A stretch of 64,000 bases of DNA from Linnemannia hyalina (taxonomy: Eukaryota; Mortierellomycota; Mortierellomycetes; Mortierellales; Mortierellaceae). The notes beneath the pieces are model-generated. The model was not told where the DNA came from. It was given only the letters and a program-made list of their open reading frames with translations, and did no database searches. The stretch lies in assembly GCA_019671135.1 (NCBI GenBank), contig JAHRHY010000035.1, positions 1-64,000 of the forward strand. Direction: 5' to 3'. Shown piece by piece: positions 1 to 10,193 of this stretch (position 1 is the stretch's first letter; each line of letters starts with the position of its first letter). The translations under genes were made by a program, and so were the position numbers.

Positions 1-2
1 AT

Positions 3-410
3 AACATCCGCTCACAAACCCCGACCTCCAACTCAGCCCCAACCTCCGCCCCCGCCTTCGACCCAATGGCGATGGAGATTGATAACATCAGTGTCGACCC
101 CACCACCCGCGCACTCATGTCCTCGGTCCAGTCCCTCACTATCGCTGTCAACGCTATGGCATCTCAGTTCAACAACCAGCAACAGCAACAAAACCGCCCG
201 CGCCTTGCCCGCCTCACCGATGAAGAAAGACTATACTTGGAGAACAACAACGGCTGTTTCAAGTGCCGCCGACCCAATGCCGGACATTACTCCTGGGACT
301 GTGGGAAAAACCGCAATACGCCCCGACCTCCCAGGTCCCAGGCCGTCAACAACATTGCTTACGTGGGCAACCCCCCAACAGACCAGTCGGGAAATGCCCC
401 CAGCAACTAG
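3..410 (+). CDS. Gypsy A Gag, C-terminal part (chromovirus nucleocapsid)
   Basis: The frame is open from the window edge and ends at TAG 408-410, so the N-terminus lies outside. The part seen ends in a zinc knuckle, CFKCRRPNAGHYSWDC, which binds retrotransposon RNA in the capsid. The spacing is CX2CX6HX4C, two residues longer than the canonical CX2CX4HX4C kept in the related Gag at 33.3 kb. A Gln/Asn-rich linker precedes it. Pol opens in the -1 frame just before this stop, suggesting Gag-Pol is made by frameshifting over the C-run near 394-400. The element is decayed downstream, so this copy is probably inactive. Confidence 0.75.
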   Translation, partial: NIRSQTPTSNSAPTSAPAFDPMAMEIDNISVDPTTRALMSSVQSLTIAVNAMASQFNNQQQQQNRPRLARLTDEERLYLENNNGCFKCRRPNAGHYSWDCGKNRNTPRPPRSQAVNNIAYVGNPPTDQSGNAPSN

Positions 411-3400
411 GTGCAGTCCAGGACCCAGTTGCTGAAACCCCCTCCTTTTACCCCAGCGGTGAAGGGAGTGCTCACACACCAGAGTTAAGTTCAAAAGAAA
501 AAATAAAAAAGTCGCCAGATCTATCAGTTGAAAGTACTTCTAGCCAAACTCAGATTTCAAACTCAATTCGTGATGCTCACTCCCCCCCCACCCTGGCACC
601 TTCACTGGACCAGACCCCAACCTTTGACTCGTCCCATATTGTGTCTAGAACTTCAGATGGCCCAGACCTGGACCTGACCGCCCCTGTTGTGTCGACCACA
701 CCGCCTACGAAGCGACAGTTGAGAAGACGGAGACAAAAGCAATTGCGTCTCTGTTCATTTTCTATCGCCGAGGCTGAGCGCCAACTGCTCACTTTTAATT
801 GCCTTGTCAGCGGCTTTCCGGCTCGCGTGCTGATTGATGGCGGTGCTGAAGGTAACGTGATCAGTACCTCATTTCAAAAGAAAAACAATTTGTCACGAAC
901 CGTCATCAACCCCATTCCTGTCCTCCTTCCCGACGGCTCATCCTCCATCACCAACCATACTGTCAACATCACCATCGAACGCAACGGCTACTCCGACACT
1001 CTCGACCCCATTCTCTACCCACTCAAGAAATACGACCTGATTCTGGGAAAACCATGGCTCACACACATCAACCCTCAAATCAACTGGCGTACAAATGCTC
1101 TACACTTCACCCACAACAACACATCCATCAAATGGGACTGCACAGGATTTAAATCAAACAGCATCCAAACCCGCACCAAAGGTCTCCTCCTCTCCCACCT
1201 ACACTTTCATACCATGGCTACCCTCCCCGGCTCGGACATATTCTTGGCTCTGGTCAAGTCCTCGAAGGATCTGCAGAAGGACAAGGACAGGAATGACAAG
1301 GACTCACCATCGCCACCCAAGCGCCCTCTTATGACACCTGAGATCAGGTCAATCGTCGAAGATGAGTTTAAGGACGTATTCCCCGACACACTTCCCAGCG
1401 GCCTCCCACCAGACAGAGGCGATGCGATGAAAATCGAGACAGACCCCACAGCAGACCCACCATTCAAGCCAGTCATTCGCCTCTCCATTGCAGAACTCGA
1501 CGAACTCAGGAAGCAGCTGGATGAATTACTCGCCAAAAAATTCATCAAGCCCAGTACATCACCTTACGGCGCTCCAGTACTTTTCGTTCGGAAAAAGGAT
1601 GGCACCCTGCGTATGTGCGTGGACTACCGAGCTTTGAACGGGATCACCAAGAAAAATCGGCATCCACTCCCCAGGATCGACGAGCTAATTGACCGTTTTC
1701 GTGGCGCACGTTATTTCAGTAAACTGGATCTACTCTCAGGATACCACCAACAGAGGATCTACGAACCACACACACACAAAACAGCATTCCGATGCAGATA
1801 TGGACACTTTGAATTTAACGTCGTCCCATTTGGCCTCACCAACGCACCCGCCTCCTTCTCCAACATGATGCTAAGGGTACTCGACCCGGTTTTGGATAAA
1901 TGGGTTGTTGTCTATCTAGACGATATTCTTATCTACTCTAAAACTAAGGCCGAGCATCTAAAGCACCTTCGCAGCGTCCTCGCCCTCCTTCGACAACATG
2001 GACTTTACGCCAAACTCAGCAAGTGTTCGTTTATGCAGGAGGAAACCGAATTTCTTGGACACACCATCTCCAAGGACGGGATCTCAACTTCAGCAGGACT
2101 TGTCAAAGCCATTCGGGAATGGCCACGCCCCACCAGCATCAAAGACGTCCAACAGTTCCTGGGCTTGGCACAATTCTACCAGACTTACATCGACAAGTTC
2201 GCCCAGATCGCCCTTCCGCTCTCTCAGCTTCTAGCAGGCGGCGCAACTTTTTCATGGGATAATGACAAGGAACAGGCATTTCTCTCCCTTAAAACCGCCA
2301 TCAGCTCTGCCCCGGTCCTACGCATATTCGATCCCGACTTGCTAACAACCGTCGAGACCGACGCATCCGGATTTGCTATCGGCGCTGTTCTCTTTCAGAC
2401 GGACGCATCAGGAGTATCCCGACCCGTTGCTTTCACTTCACGGAAACTTCAACCGGCAGAGAGAAACTACCCAACCCATGAGCAGGAGCTACTGGCAGTT
2501 GTGCATGCCCTCAGGACGTGGCGATACTACCTGGATGGATCCCACTTTGTCGTGTACACGGATCATGCAACCCTCCGCCATTTTCCGACACAACCAAAAC
2601 TCACCCGCCGCCAGGCCCGATGGATGGAGCTACTGCAGAATATGACTCGACTTCAAGTACAAGCGCGGAGCCGACAACACAGTACCCGACGCCCTATTCT
2701 CGCGACCCGCCATCGTGCAGAAGATCCTGTCAGCCCAACAACGACACAGTCGAATCCATTCAATCGATATCCACTTGAACCAGGTGTGAGGCGCGCCTGC
2801 TGATAGAAGACTACCAGAGCAGCCCCAGGCTCAGTCTCGTCTACAAAGCTGCCTCGAGGGAAGTGCCCCCCTGGTTACTGCTTTTCATAATGGTCTTCTC
2901 TACTATGATCGCCGTGGTACCACCGTCCTTGCCATACCACAGAAAGCTGACATTTGCCGCTCTCTTTTACATGACTGCCACGATACCCCATAGCTGGTCA
3001 CTTCGGGTTCAGGAAGACATACGACAAACTGCGACGGATGGCATACTGGCCCAACATGGCCAAGGAGACTCAACTCTACGTCGACTCATGCGAGAAGTGT
3101 CAACGCAATAAGCCAAGTCAGGAGCGACCTGCAGGACTCCTCCAACCTCTCCCCATCCCCGCCAGTCGCTGGGAGGTTGTGACCATGGACTTTATGACCC
3201 ACCTACCCAAGACACCCCGCAACCATGATGCCATTACCGTCTTTGTCGATAAATTATCGAAGCATGTCCACTTCGTTCCCAGCACCACCACCGCTACCGC
3301 CACCGACGTTGCTCGCCAGTTTTTCGACAATGTCTTCCGCCATCATGGAATGCCAACGACAATCGTCTCGGATCGCGACAGCAAATTCACCAGTCACTTT

Positions 3401-4250
3401 GGCAGGAACTTCATCGACTCATGGATGTCAAGCTTGCAATGTCAACAGCCTATCACCCACAAACGGACGGACAGACGGAGGTCATGAACAAGACACTAGG
3501 AGTTATGCTACGCGCTTTCATCGACGAAAAACAGACCAACTGGGATACCCTCCTTCCAGCCGCGGAATTTGCATATAATAACTCCGTCAACCACTCGACC
3601 GCTATTCACCTTTTTTCCTCAACACCGGCCAACATCCCCGCATCCCCGCCAGTCTCCTCTCCCACACCGACAGCAACGTACCCAGCGTTCACAACTATCT
3701 TGATCAACAGTCGACAGCACTACTTTTCGCACAAGACGCACTACAACGAGCCCAGGATCATCAGAAGGAACAGGCCGACAAGAGAAGACGCGACCACGAC
3801 TACAAGGTCGGCGACAAGATCCTCCTTAGTGCAGAGAACATCACCATGCCAGCCGACAGTGGACTCAGCTCGGATAAACTCAAACCTCGCTTCATCGGAC
3901 CCTTTACATTGCTGGAGCAGCGATCACCAGTCACTTTTCTAGTCGACCTACCGCCCTCCTACAACATCCACAATGTCTTCCACGTCGACCTCTTCCGCCA
4001 TCACATCGAGTCACCACTTGCATTTGGCCGCCGAACATTAGCACCACCACCACCAGTTGTCATCGAGGGCAATGAAGAATACGAGGTCGAGTCCATTTTG
4101 CGTTACAGGAAATACCGACGGCAACACCAGTTCCTTGTGTCATGGAAAGGGTACGGACGGGAGGACCAAACGTGGGAGCCCGTCGCCAACCTGGAGAACT
4201 GCCGCGACCTAGTTGACGCGTTCAAAAAGGACCAGGGGATCGTTTTTTAA
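384..4250 (+). pseudogene. Gypsy A Pol with chromodomain (Ty3/gypsy chromovirus), frameshifted
   Basis: Domain order is protease (LIDGGAEGN, near 829), reverse transcriptase (VVYLDDILIY, near 1908), RNase H (TVETDASGFA, near 2350), integrase (TMDFMTHLPK near 3183; IVSDRDSKF near 3361; QTDGQTE near 3460) and a C-terminal chromodomain (YEVESILRY to ENCRDLVDAF, 4081-4215). This order identifies a chromovirus. The frame breaks after MELLQ (about 2637), near 3415 and between about 3600 and 3845, each time against an otherwise colinear homologue at 49-52 kb. The protease has DGG where DSG or DTG is usual. It is a dead copy whose 5' half extends beyond the window. Confidence 0.88.
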
Positions 4251-4260
4251 AAGGGGAAGG

Positions 4261-4359
4261 TGCAACAGTTGAACCTCCGATCAGAGTAGCTTTAGATAAA
4301 TAGACACACACTACCATAATACATCCACATCTCTTACTTCCACTCCTCCTAAAGTTGCA
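4261..4359 (+). repeat. 3' LTR of gypsy A (short, 99 bp)
   Basis: A purine tract (AAAAGGGGAAGG) directly after the Pol stop is the expected polypurine primer site. It is followed by a TG...CA block with matching ends, TGCAAC...GTTGCA. The 207-bp LTR of the related element at 32.85 kb starts the same way. At 99 bp this LTR is short and may be internally deleted. Right after it the reading frame of gypsy B resumes in antisense, so the LTR end marks the insertion point of A into B. Confidence 0.6.
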
Positions 4360-6102
4360 GGCGATCTGGTTGGAAATGCCGAAGGACGGGGCCAGACATG
4401 AAGCGTGACTTGAGCTCCGTGAAAGCGGCTTGTGCGATAGCGGTCCAGACAAAGTTAGTATTTTTCTTGAGTAACGCGGTGAGAGGCGCGGCGATATGGG
4501 AGTATTTCCGTACAAAACGACGGTAGAAGTTGGAGAAACCCAGAAAGCACTGGACATCCGAAACGGAAGAGGGAGTGGGCCAATCGCGAATGGCGGCAAC
4601 CTTGGCGGGGTCCATAGAAATACCGTCAGTTCCGATCACAAAGCCGAGGAATTCGACTTTGTCCTTGTCGAACGAGCATTTCTCGAGTTTTAAGCATAGA
4701 CCAGCGTCTTGGAGCTTGCTGAGAACTTTGCGGACATGCGCGGTATGTTCCTCAAGGGTGTCGGAGTAGATGAGAATGTCGTCAATGTATAGCACGACAA
4801 AGTCATCTAGGTAATCGCGGAGGACGTCGTTGGCGAAAGCTTGGAAAGTTCCGGGAGCGTTCATTAGTCCGAAGGGCATGACTGTATACTCGAAGTGGCC
4901 ATAGCGGCAGCGGAATGCAGTCTTCCATTCGTCGCCCTCCTTGATGCGGAGAAGATTGTATGCTCCTCGCATGTCGAGCTTGGTGAAATACTTGGCTTTG
5001 CCTAGTCGGTCGAAAGTTTCGGAGATCAGTGGCAGAGGGCATCGATTGGGGACAGTCACCTTGTTGAGGCCTCGATAGTCGACACAGAGGCGGAGAGAAC
5101 CGTCTTTCTTTTTAACAAAAAGGACGGGGGCGCCAGCTGGAGACTCGGATCGACGGATGAACCCTTTTGCAAGGTTTTCTTGAATATATTCGCGTAGAAC
5201 TTGCAGTTCCGTTTGTGATAGGTTGTACACTGGTCCAAATGGCACGGTGGCTCCTTCGACCACAGGGATATTGTGATCATAGGGTCGATGTGGCGGTAGC
5301 TTGTCGGCTTGCATCTTGGAGAATACCTGAGCATATTCGGCATATTTCTCGGGCAGTTGGACTGTGGGTTTTGATTCAGGGATAGAGTTGTCGTTGGTGG
5401 TTGCGCTGGCGAGTTCTTCGATTCGGGAGACGTCGAGCATGTATCCGACTCCTTGATTGGTCTTGAGGATCTGACGGAGTTGTGTATTGCTAATAATGGA
5501 GATGTTGGTTGCTGATCGGTTCTTGGCGGATTTGGATAGTTGGTTGGATCCTGAGGTGTACTTGGTGGGAACCAAAGTGGATTTGGGTTTGGAAGGTGGC
5601 AGAAGGATTCGGTCTTGTTCCTGGAAGGAAGGGATGGATCGAGGCATTGTTGATTGTGCAAGGGGGGAAAGCTTGTCGAGTGTGTGCTGATGGAGGCATG
5701 GCATAGTAATGGTTCGTTTCTCCCAGTCGATATATGGGTTGTGTGAGCGGAGCCAGTCCATGCCAAGAATAATGGCATAATTGCCAAGTGCAATGAGTTG
5801 AAAAGTGTGTGTGGAAAAGTGTTGTGAGTGGGATTGCATAACCAATGTGGTGGCGTGATGAGAGGTATGTGTTGAACCATTGGCAAGAGAGATTTGTAAT
5901 AAGTGTTGTGCTAGTGGAAGATTGTGCTGTTGTGCTAGATTTTGATGAATGAATGAGATGGTTGCTCCTGAGTCGATCATTGCATGGACTGGTAGTGAGG
6001 AGTTTTGGAAGTGAAGAGTAATTGGAATAGTAATAGGGGATAGCAGAGGATCATTTGGAGATTTGTTATACAGCTCGCCCAGACACACTCCAACTTTACT
6101 GT
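4360..6102 (-). pseudogene. Gypsy B Pol, protease-RT-start of RNase H, cut by gypsy A
   Basis: Read on the minus strand it has a retropepsin motif (AMIDSGATISF, near 5975), a full reverse transcriptase (FVKKKDGSLRLCVDYRGLN near 5070-5125; LYIDDILIYS near 4770-4800) and the start of RNase H (GPVLRHFQPDR), where it stops at the LTR of gypsy A. RNase H, integrase and the 3' LTR should lie left of the window. Pol opens in a different frame overlapping the Gag stop near 6103. The protease keeps canonical DSG, unlike elements A and C, so B is a separate gypsy lineage. Nested insertion explains the truncation. Confidence 0.85.
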
Positions 6103-7397
6103 CTAGGCTGAATCTTTTTCCAATTGGAAAGAGATTGCATCGGGCTGGTCGCTAGTCTGTGTAGGCTGAAGGGCCGAGATCGAGGCTGTTGCCTTTGGGG
6201 CGTTCTTGAACGAGGGCTTTGCAGGTTTCTTGGGGCAGTCGTCAAGCCAATGATCTGCTGAACCACAGTAGGTGCACAGTCCTTCCTTTGACGACGAAGA
6301 CGCTCAGACGGTGGCAAAGGACCATGGCGAGCATGCGAGAGATCCATGTCCATCGAAGTGGTCGCGGGAGCTGAGGTAGCAGGGGTGGACGCGGTAGTTG
6401 GGGTGGATGAGGCTTGAGTGGTAGTAGAAGTGTGGGCAGTGGTGGAACGGGACGGAGTGCTGGAAGATTTGTTGCCGGAACGGGTCACTGCATAGCCGTA
6501 CTGTCGGTTGTCGATGTCGATAGCCAATTGTGAAAACTCGGCAAAGGTAGGTGGCTCGGGGTAGTTTGCCATGGCTTCTTGAACAGACTCCTTCAGGCCG
6601 AGGCGGAACTGTGAAATCATTGCGCTATCATTCCATGCTGTATCCGCTGCAAGGTTGACGAAACGGTTTGTATAGTCGATGGCAGAACCGCGCTGTCTAA
6701 GTTGACGGAGTTGGGTTTCTGCTAGGACGTGAGCATTGGAGACTCCAAAGTTCTTACTCATAAGAGCAAAGAACTGATCCAGGTTAGAAATACATGCGGG
6801 TCTCTCCTCGACAGGCAACTTGAAGGACGGAACGTATCTCTGCATGTACTTGAACGCTGCAGTATCACCGAGGCGCGAGATAGCCAGCACAATGCGGTCG
6901 TGGTCGTTCGGATAGAGGGTCTCGTTTGCAACGAAGAAGAGTTCCAGCTGAGCCTGAAACCCTTTCCAATCTTCACGCTTGCCGGAGAAGACTGCGGGGG
7001 GTGCTACTTTTGGCCTCGAAGGGGAGCTATTACTGGAGTGAGGTGTAGTTGATTGGAAGATGGCACTCACTGTGTTGGTGACATCGGTCTTGTGATCATA
7101 AAATAGTTTGCCTAGTTCTGCGCGAGTGATGGGTGGTAATTGTGACGTCATCTTCTGGACGTTGGATTCGAGGCTGAGTAATCGAGGGTTGAGGTTGACG
7201 GTCAGGCTTGTGAAGAAATCTTCGTTCGAAAGAATGAAGTCCAGCATATCACGGTACTTCTGAACAGTCTCCTCGAGTTCGGTGACTTTGGCTTGCAAGG
7301 GAGTGACCGTCTGAACTATTTGTTCAAGTGTGGCTACTCGGTCCATCAGTGCTTGGAAGCGCGCGTTGGCTGTAAGGATCTCACTATCGGGTAGCAT
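6103..7397 (-). pseudogene. Gypsy B Gag with a frameshift before its zinc knuckle
   Basis: The start is at 7397. An N-terminal coiled-coil stretch (residues about 15-50) is followed by a retrotransposon Gag core (AVFSGKREDWKGFQAQLELFF; FRLGLKESVQEAMA). Near 6290 the long frame loses the nucleocapsid, but the neighbouring frame reads GLCTYCGSADHWLDDCPKK, a perfect CX2CX4HX4C knuckle, and runs to a stop at 6103-6105. One indel therefore separates the two halves. Gag packages the RNA; with this lesion the copy cannot make a normal nucleocapsid. Ser/Thr repeats link the core and the knuckle. Confidence 0.82.
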
Positions 7398-7521
7398 TGT
7401 AGTTGATACGGAAAGTGAAGAGTTGTTGTAGTTTCTGAGGGTTGTGGGTTGTGTACGGAAGATGGTAGTAAAAGAGGAAAGAACTTGAAGAAGATAGGGT
7501 TTGGTTTTGTTGTGGAAAAGG

Positions 7522-7522
<1 letters not shown>

Positions 7523-7553
<31 letters not shown>
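7523..7553. repeat. Poly(T) tract, 31 nt
   Basis: Homopolymer in the leader of gypsy B between its LTR and Gag (poly(A) in the sense of the element). The exact length is likely to vary and may be a sequencing estimate. Confidence 0.9.
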
Positions 7554-7554
<1 letters not shown>

Positions 7555-7624
7555 AGCGCTGAAGTATATCAATAGAAAACAGACAAAGTTTGATCCAAGG
7601 TTCTTTAGGTGTATGACTTGGTAT

Positions 7625-7821
7625 TGTCAAGAAAGCAGACCAAGCAATAGAATGAAGTAGATAAAGAGAACCTTGATCAAGGACTAAGAAATGAGTATAA
7701 GGAATAGGTTAAAGAGTATGTTGTATTGGCGATACCAAGTAAAGAGCTATAGATTTGCTATCTAAGGCCCTTTTATACTCGTTAGGGCGAAGTCACAAGA
7801 GCAAGCTCTTGTCTCGTGACA
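7625..7821 (-). repeat. 5' LTR of gypsy B (197 bp)
   Basis: On the minus strand the block begins TGTCACGAGAC and ends TTCTTGACA, giving TGTCA...TGACA ends. It contains GAGTATAAAAGGGCC, a good TATA box for the element's promoter. It lies upstream of Gag, as expected. Just outside it the sequence TCACCATTATTGCATTACCC matches, with few differences, the D-element tail at 24.83 kb, so gypsy B inserted into a copy of element D. No obvious primer binding site was found. Confidence 0.65.
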
Positions 7822-7865
7822 TCACCATTATTGCATTACCCATATTTTTTTAAAACATTCACCTA
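7822..7865 (+). other. Tail remnant of a D element (D0) next to S1
   Basis: These 44 bp match the sequence preceding S4 (24832-24876), including the run TTTTTTTAAAA and CACCTA just before GGAGGCC. They show that S1 is the right end of a D element whose body is displaced by gypsy B or lies beyond the window. Confidence 0.7.
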
Positions 7866-8360
7866 GGAGGCCTTTCAGGTCCAAGTTATCATATGGTGAT
7901 TGTTACATCTCTGTAGATCTCGACAATATCCATAGCGACTATGGGATGAGAATGTATATATGATACCAAGCATATAAGACAACCATTGTAACATTTTTTG
8001 TTCAACTATCCTACTAAACACCAACCTATTCTCCAAACAACAAAGTCTTCTTATTTTTCGCACACCACACTCTTGAATATGTCCATCTACTATTAACCTG
8101 TAACCCTCACTGCAAGATTCGCCAGAGTAGTTCTTGTATGTCATCATCTAAAGCACTTGTACTCTCAACTGTATCTTTGGGGCGAAATACAGGGGAGAGA
8201 TTACATTTTAAAAAAACATGTGCTATCTATTGCTATTTTATTCTGTGTTCTGTTGCCCACTATGAAGAGATATGTCAGTTATGGAAGTAAACACTCCGTT
8301 CCTTGGGCTTTGGATATTTTTTATATGCCTTTTTATATCCTCTGCACATGAAGGGGCCGC
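7866..8360 (+). repeat. S1, 495-bp terminal repeat of element D
   Basis: S runs from GGAGGCC to GGCCGC and occurs eight times in the window, seven of them exactly 495 bp. S1 is preceded by CTA (D interior) and followed by GTA within a broken zinc-finger gene, so its GGCCGC edge is the outer end of a D element. It carries the ACATG variant after its TTTTAAAA motif, shared with S6 and S7. Two short divergent frames (about 90 and 64 codons) stay open in most copies, but nothing shows that they are translated. Confidence 0.85.
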
Positions 8361-8414
8361 GTAAATCAAGAGGAAGAATTAGATACAGCCAATGTTGTCG
8401 AGCTATCGGAATAA
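8361..8414 (+). pseudogene. 3' remnant of the zinc-finger gene, cut by S1
   Basis: The 17 codons after S1 read VNQEEELDTANVVELSE and stop, identical to the C-terminus of the intact gene at 12413-12805. S1 replaced everything upstream of the GTA codon. Confidence 0.85.
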
Positions 8415-9363
8415 ACTTTTAAAATGTGCAATATATATACCTTCCATAAGTAGTATTATGGGAATTATTCCCAGGGAATTCATGTACTGTCAACCAAGCT
8501 GGTACCATTATCATCATGCTGTATATGCATGAGATTCACCGTGGACACACGTATAAATGCTATATATGTTATATGAACGTAGGTGTTTTAAAATGGTGGG
8601 CATAGCTTAACAAAAGACGAGAAAACAGGTGTACTCCCTCGCCCAAAAAAAAGCGCTCCAACCTTTTTGTCCTGCCCGATTACCGATATGTAAAATATGT
8701 TTATGTTGATACTCTCTCCTTACGTTTTGCTCTTGTAATACTGCTAGATAACTATGTCCATTTGGATTCTTTTGCTTTTGTATATGTACTCTTTGGAGGC
8801 CATCCATGTTCGGCTCCACCAACCATAGACTACAGTATAAAAATATCTGTCAACACCTATTAAAACAGTGTGTTCCTTGAGAGTACAACAAATCTCATCA
8901 GCTTTTTCCTTCCACCAGTCTCCATTTTCTACATTCACCACCACTACTTTGTAACATCATCTACTTTAGCTGAGAAAGCCTTGGACATGATCATCTCATA
9001 TTGGATCCTGGATATTACAGAGTGTAATTTCCTTTCCAATATGAGATGATCATGTCCAAGGCTTTCTCAGCTAAAGTAGATGATGTTACAAAGTAGTGGT
9101 GGTGAATGTAGAAAATGGAGACTGGTGGAAGGAAAAAGCTGATGAGATTTGTTGTACTCTCAAGGAACACACTGTTTTAATAGGTGTTGACAGATATTTT
9201 TATACTGTAGTCTATGGTTGGTGGAGCCGAACATGGATGGCCTCCTTTATAGATGTATTTGTTATCTTTTTAAAAACTCCTTCCATAATTGTCTGTACAA
9301 ATTCTTGCAACCTCCATTGGTATTCCATAACATATTCATCTATTTCGACCCAAGACGATTCCC
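8415..9363 (+). repeat. R repeat copy a, split by hairpin P1
   Basis: Apart from P1 (8795-9245) this matches 12806-13299 throughout. It ends TTTCGACCCAAGACGATTCCC and then joins a transposase fragment. The same end is joined to unrelated sequences in copies b, c and d. No coding potential is evident. It contains TTTTTAAAAA near 9268. Confidence 0.75.
8795..9245. mobile_element. P1, solo 451-bp hairpin element with TSD TTT
   Basis: Two perfect-looking 210-bp inverted arms (GGAGGCCATCCATG...CCTCC at the ends) flank a 31-nt unpaired centre containing a small ATTAC/GTAAT stem. TTT precedes and follows it. The paralogous empty site near 13173-13185 reads GTACTCTTTATAGAT with a single TTT, proving insertion with a 3-bp duplication. 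It behaves as a non-autonomous foldback element or a solo terminal repeat of element L. Confidence 0.92.
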
Positions 9364-10158
9364 AAGCATGTAACTCTCTACTTGGATGGTCATGACTCTC
9401 GAGCAACATATGGGGAAGATAAAGCAGCAATGTATTCTTATAAGCTAAAGAAATCGGGTTTGAGAACGCAAGTGGCCATTGATGCCAATGGAATGGTTCT
9501 CTTTGTATCCAAATCAGCGTCATGTCGTGATAACAACGATGGGAAAATGTTACAAGAGATGGGCATTGGTAAGAAGATCAACAACATGGACTGTATTGCT
9601 CTCGATGGAGGATATACACAATACATTGGCGATATTGTGGAAAAAGAAAAGTTGGACGAGCGTAACTTCTGTTTTCCCATCCGTAAGAAACGACTACAGC
9701 AACTCCACGAAGAGGAATCCAACTTTAATGCTATGTTTGGTGGATTTCGATCTACGTCAGAGGCTGTCTTTGGTGATCTCATGAAAACATTCGCCAAGTT
9801 TAATAACAAGGAGATTGTTCGAGTTGGATCCAAAAAGGAGTTTAATCTTACATTCCGCCTTTGTCTTCTGTTGCTAAATATTCGCAACTTTGTTAAAGCA
9901 GTGGACATCGAAGAGCAGCCACATCATCGTGGATGGATGGAAGAAGGAGTAGATTATCCACGAGAAAGGCAACTTGTCCCAGAGTTAACACAAACCGTTA
10001 CAGTACAAAACAAACTGGAAAATGGTCTTGAGTTACAAAGAATGCAAGAGAAATTTGTAGGAATAGATGTTGCTTCAGATGATGATGATGAACAAACGTC
10101 AAATAAGGATGATGACGAGGAAATGTCAAACCACGAAGATGATAATACCAGTCTATAA
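9364..10158 (+). pseudogene. DDE transposase, C-terminal two thirds (element B)
   Basis: 265 codons starting inside the catalytic domain: first acidic motif HVTLYLDGHDSR, second DCIALDGGYTQY, third FRSTSEAVFGDL, with Glu in the E position. This is the PIF/Harbinger-like (DDE_4) signature, homologous to the full-length proteins at 17.2, 42.6, 46.8 and 52.7 kb. About 155 N-terminal residues are missing; the R repeat abuts directly. An acidic tail of Asp/Glu repeats ends the protein. It converges on the Rep-like gene, the same arrangement as in L1 and L2. Confidence 0.82.
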
Positions 10159-10179
10159 TTAACAAAAGTCTTTCCAAAG

Positions 10180-10189
10180 TTTTTAAAAA
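10180..10189. terminator. TTTTTAAAAA palindrome between convergent genes
   Basis: It lies in the 35-bp gap between the stops of the transposase (10158) and the Rep-like gene (10194). The same palindrome sits in the equivalent gap of L1 and L2 and shortly after most genes of these elements, suggesting a bidirectional 3'-end signal. The function is inferred. Confidence 0.5.
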
Positions 10190-10193
10190 CCTC

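Noticed and set aside
7875..8351. Two divergent frames in S (about 90 and 64 codons) as genes
   Set aside because: They stay open in most copies because the copies are nearly identical; in the diverged S3 the residues change freely, and no family is recognised.
9096..9243. 50-codon frame in the P arm as a gene
   Set aside because: It starts at GTG and has no end of its own: it runs into whatever lies beyond P (fusing with the 753-like fragment at P2).
8795..9245. P hairpins as viral concatemer junctions or telomeres
   Set aside because: Sequences on the two sides of each P differ, and P1 has a 3-bp target duplication with an empty site, so P is an inserted unit rather than a fused genome end.
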